Below, piece by piece: positions 38,439-38,550 of a stretch of 38,550 nucleotides of DNA (position 1 is the first letter of the stretch; each line of letters begins with the position of its first letter). Location of the stretch: contig CAAEBM010000039.1 of assembly GCA_900754115.1 (NCBI GenBank), forward strand, positions 1 to 38,550. The letters are read 5' to 3'. The position numbers and the translations under genes are program-made. Source of the stretch: Bacilli bacterium. GTDB lineage: Bacteria > Bacillota_I > Bacilli_A > RFN20 > CAG-631. The notes beneath the pieces are model-generated. The model did not search any database, had not been told where the DNA came from, and saw only the letters and a list, made by a program, of their open reading frames with translations.

Positions 38439-38550
38439 AGGAAATCCCCCTTTTCTTTTAATTTTTTAAGAGAATTACTTGCAATTAAAAATGAAAATAT
38501 TAAAAAAAATATTGAAATAAACAAATGAATTAAAGTATAATCTATTTTAA
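38435..38550 (-). CDS. Membrane protein, N-terminal part outside the window
   Basis: Open minus-strand frame reaching the right edge. Its last 37 residues include a strongly hydrophobic stretch (LIHLFISIFFLIFSFLIA) and end SLKKLKEKGDFL. Its stop TGA overlaps the start ATG of the next membrane gene (ATGA), which indicates a two-gene operon. The N-terminus and identity are unknown. Confidence 0.6.
   Translation of the reverse strand, partial: KIDYTLIHLFISIFFLIFSFLIASNSLKKLKEKGDFL

Noticed and set aside
1..38550. tRNA or rRNA genes
   Set aside because: No cloverleaf with TTCGA-type arm or conserved rRNA segments were noticed on either strand; a covariance search would settle this.

Overview
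The window is very AT-rich DNA from a low-GC Gram-positive bacterium (Bacillota; most likely a Bacilli or Erysipelotrichia-type gut or rumen lineage). The evidence is strong AGGAGG-type ribosome binding sites, a DarA-type c-di-AMP receptor, MacB-like ABC exporters and intrinsic terminators with U-tracts. TGA is used as a stop and tryptophan is TGG, so this is not a Mycoplasma-type code. Species cannot be named from sequence alone.

Chromosomal part (1 to about 12,255). A minus-strand operon holds a WG-repeat lipoprotein, an ABC ATPase-permease fusion and a second ABC ATPase cut by the window edge. Then come a c-di-AMP receptor (DarA-like), a divergent EF-G paralogue, a class I glutamine-amidotransferase-type hydrolase (minus strand), a P-type cation ATPase, and an SsuB/TauB-like ATPase followed by its SsuC/TauC-like permease. 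The permease reading frame is broken at about 12,250 by the left end of an integrated prophage.

Prophage (about 12,255 to beyond the window end). The minus-strand lysogeny arm carries a large serine recombinase, a small unknown protein and a cI-like repressor. The control region (14,338-14,882) has three copies of a 21-bp palindrome (TTGTTTC-N7-GAAACAA type), divergent promoters and a near-perfect rightward promoter (TTGACA-17-TATAAT). That promoter drives a candidate 360-nt structured RNA with pseudoknots and its own terminator hairpin. The early operon begins with two small proteins, the second Cro-like, followed by a second RNA-like non-coding segment (15,321-15,555). Next is a recombination/replication module: SpoVS/Alba-like protein, ERF single-strand annealing protein, unknown coiled-coil protein, PD-(D/E)XK nuclease, SSB, HNH protein and DUF4373-type replication initiator. 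The middle region (19.5-27 kb) holds an HTH protein, an MT-A70 methyltransferase, a two-gene cytosine methyltransferase, many small phage accessory proteins (one with a Gly-rich GGCNNT hexanucleotide repeat), a PUA/ASCH-like protein, an N-terminally short acetyltransferase-like protein, a radical SAM enzyme, a Cys-rich microprotein and an ArpU/RinA-like late regulator.

A candidate activator-dependent late promoter with paired AATGTCCT repeats and an immediately downstream terminator precedes the packaging and head genes: ParB-methyltransferase, probable TerS, TerL, portal, MuF-type minor capsid protein with a long unassigned C-terminal extension, scaffold, major capsid protein, head-tail connectors, and tail-proximal genes. 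The window ends with two small minus-strand membrane-protein genes that look like a lysogenic 'moron' cassette inside the structural module.

Most unusual items: the two structured RNA candidates flanking the first early genes, the phage radical SAM gene, SpoVS in the recombination module, the bipartite C5-methyltransferase, the MuF C-terminal extension and the reverse-strand membrane cassette.
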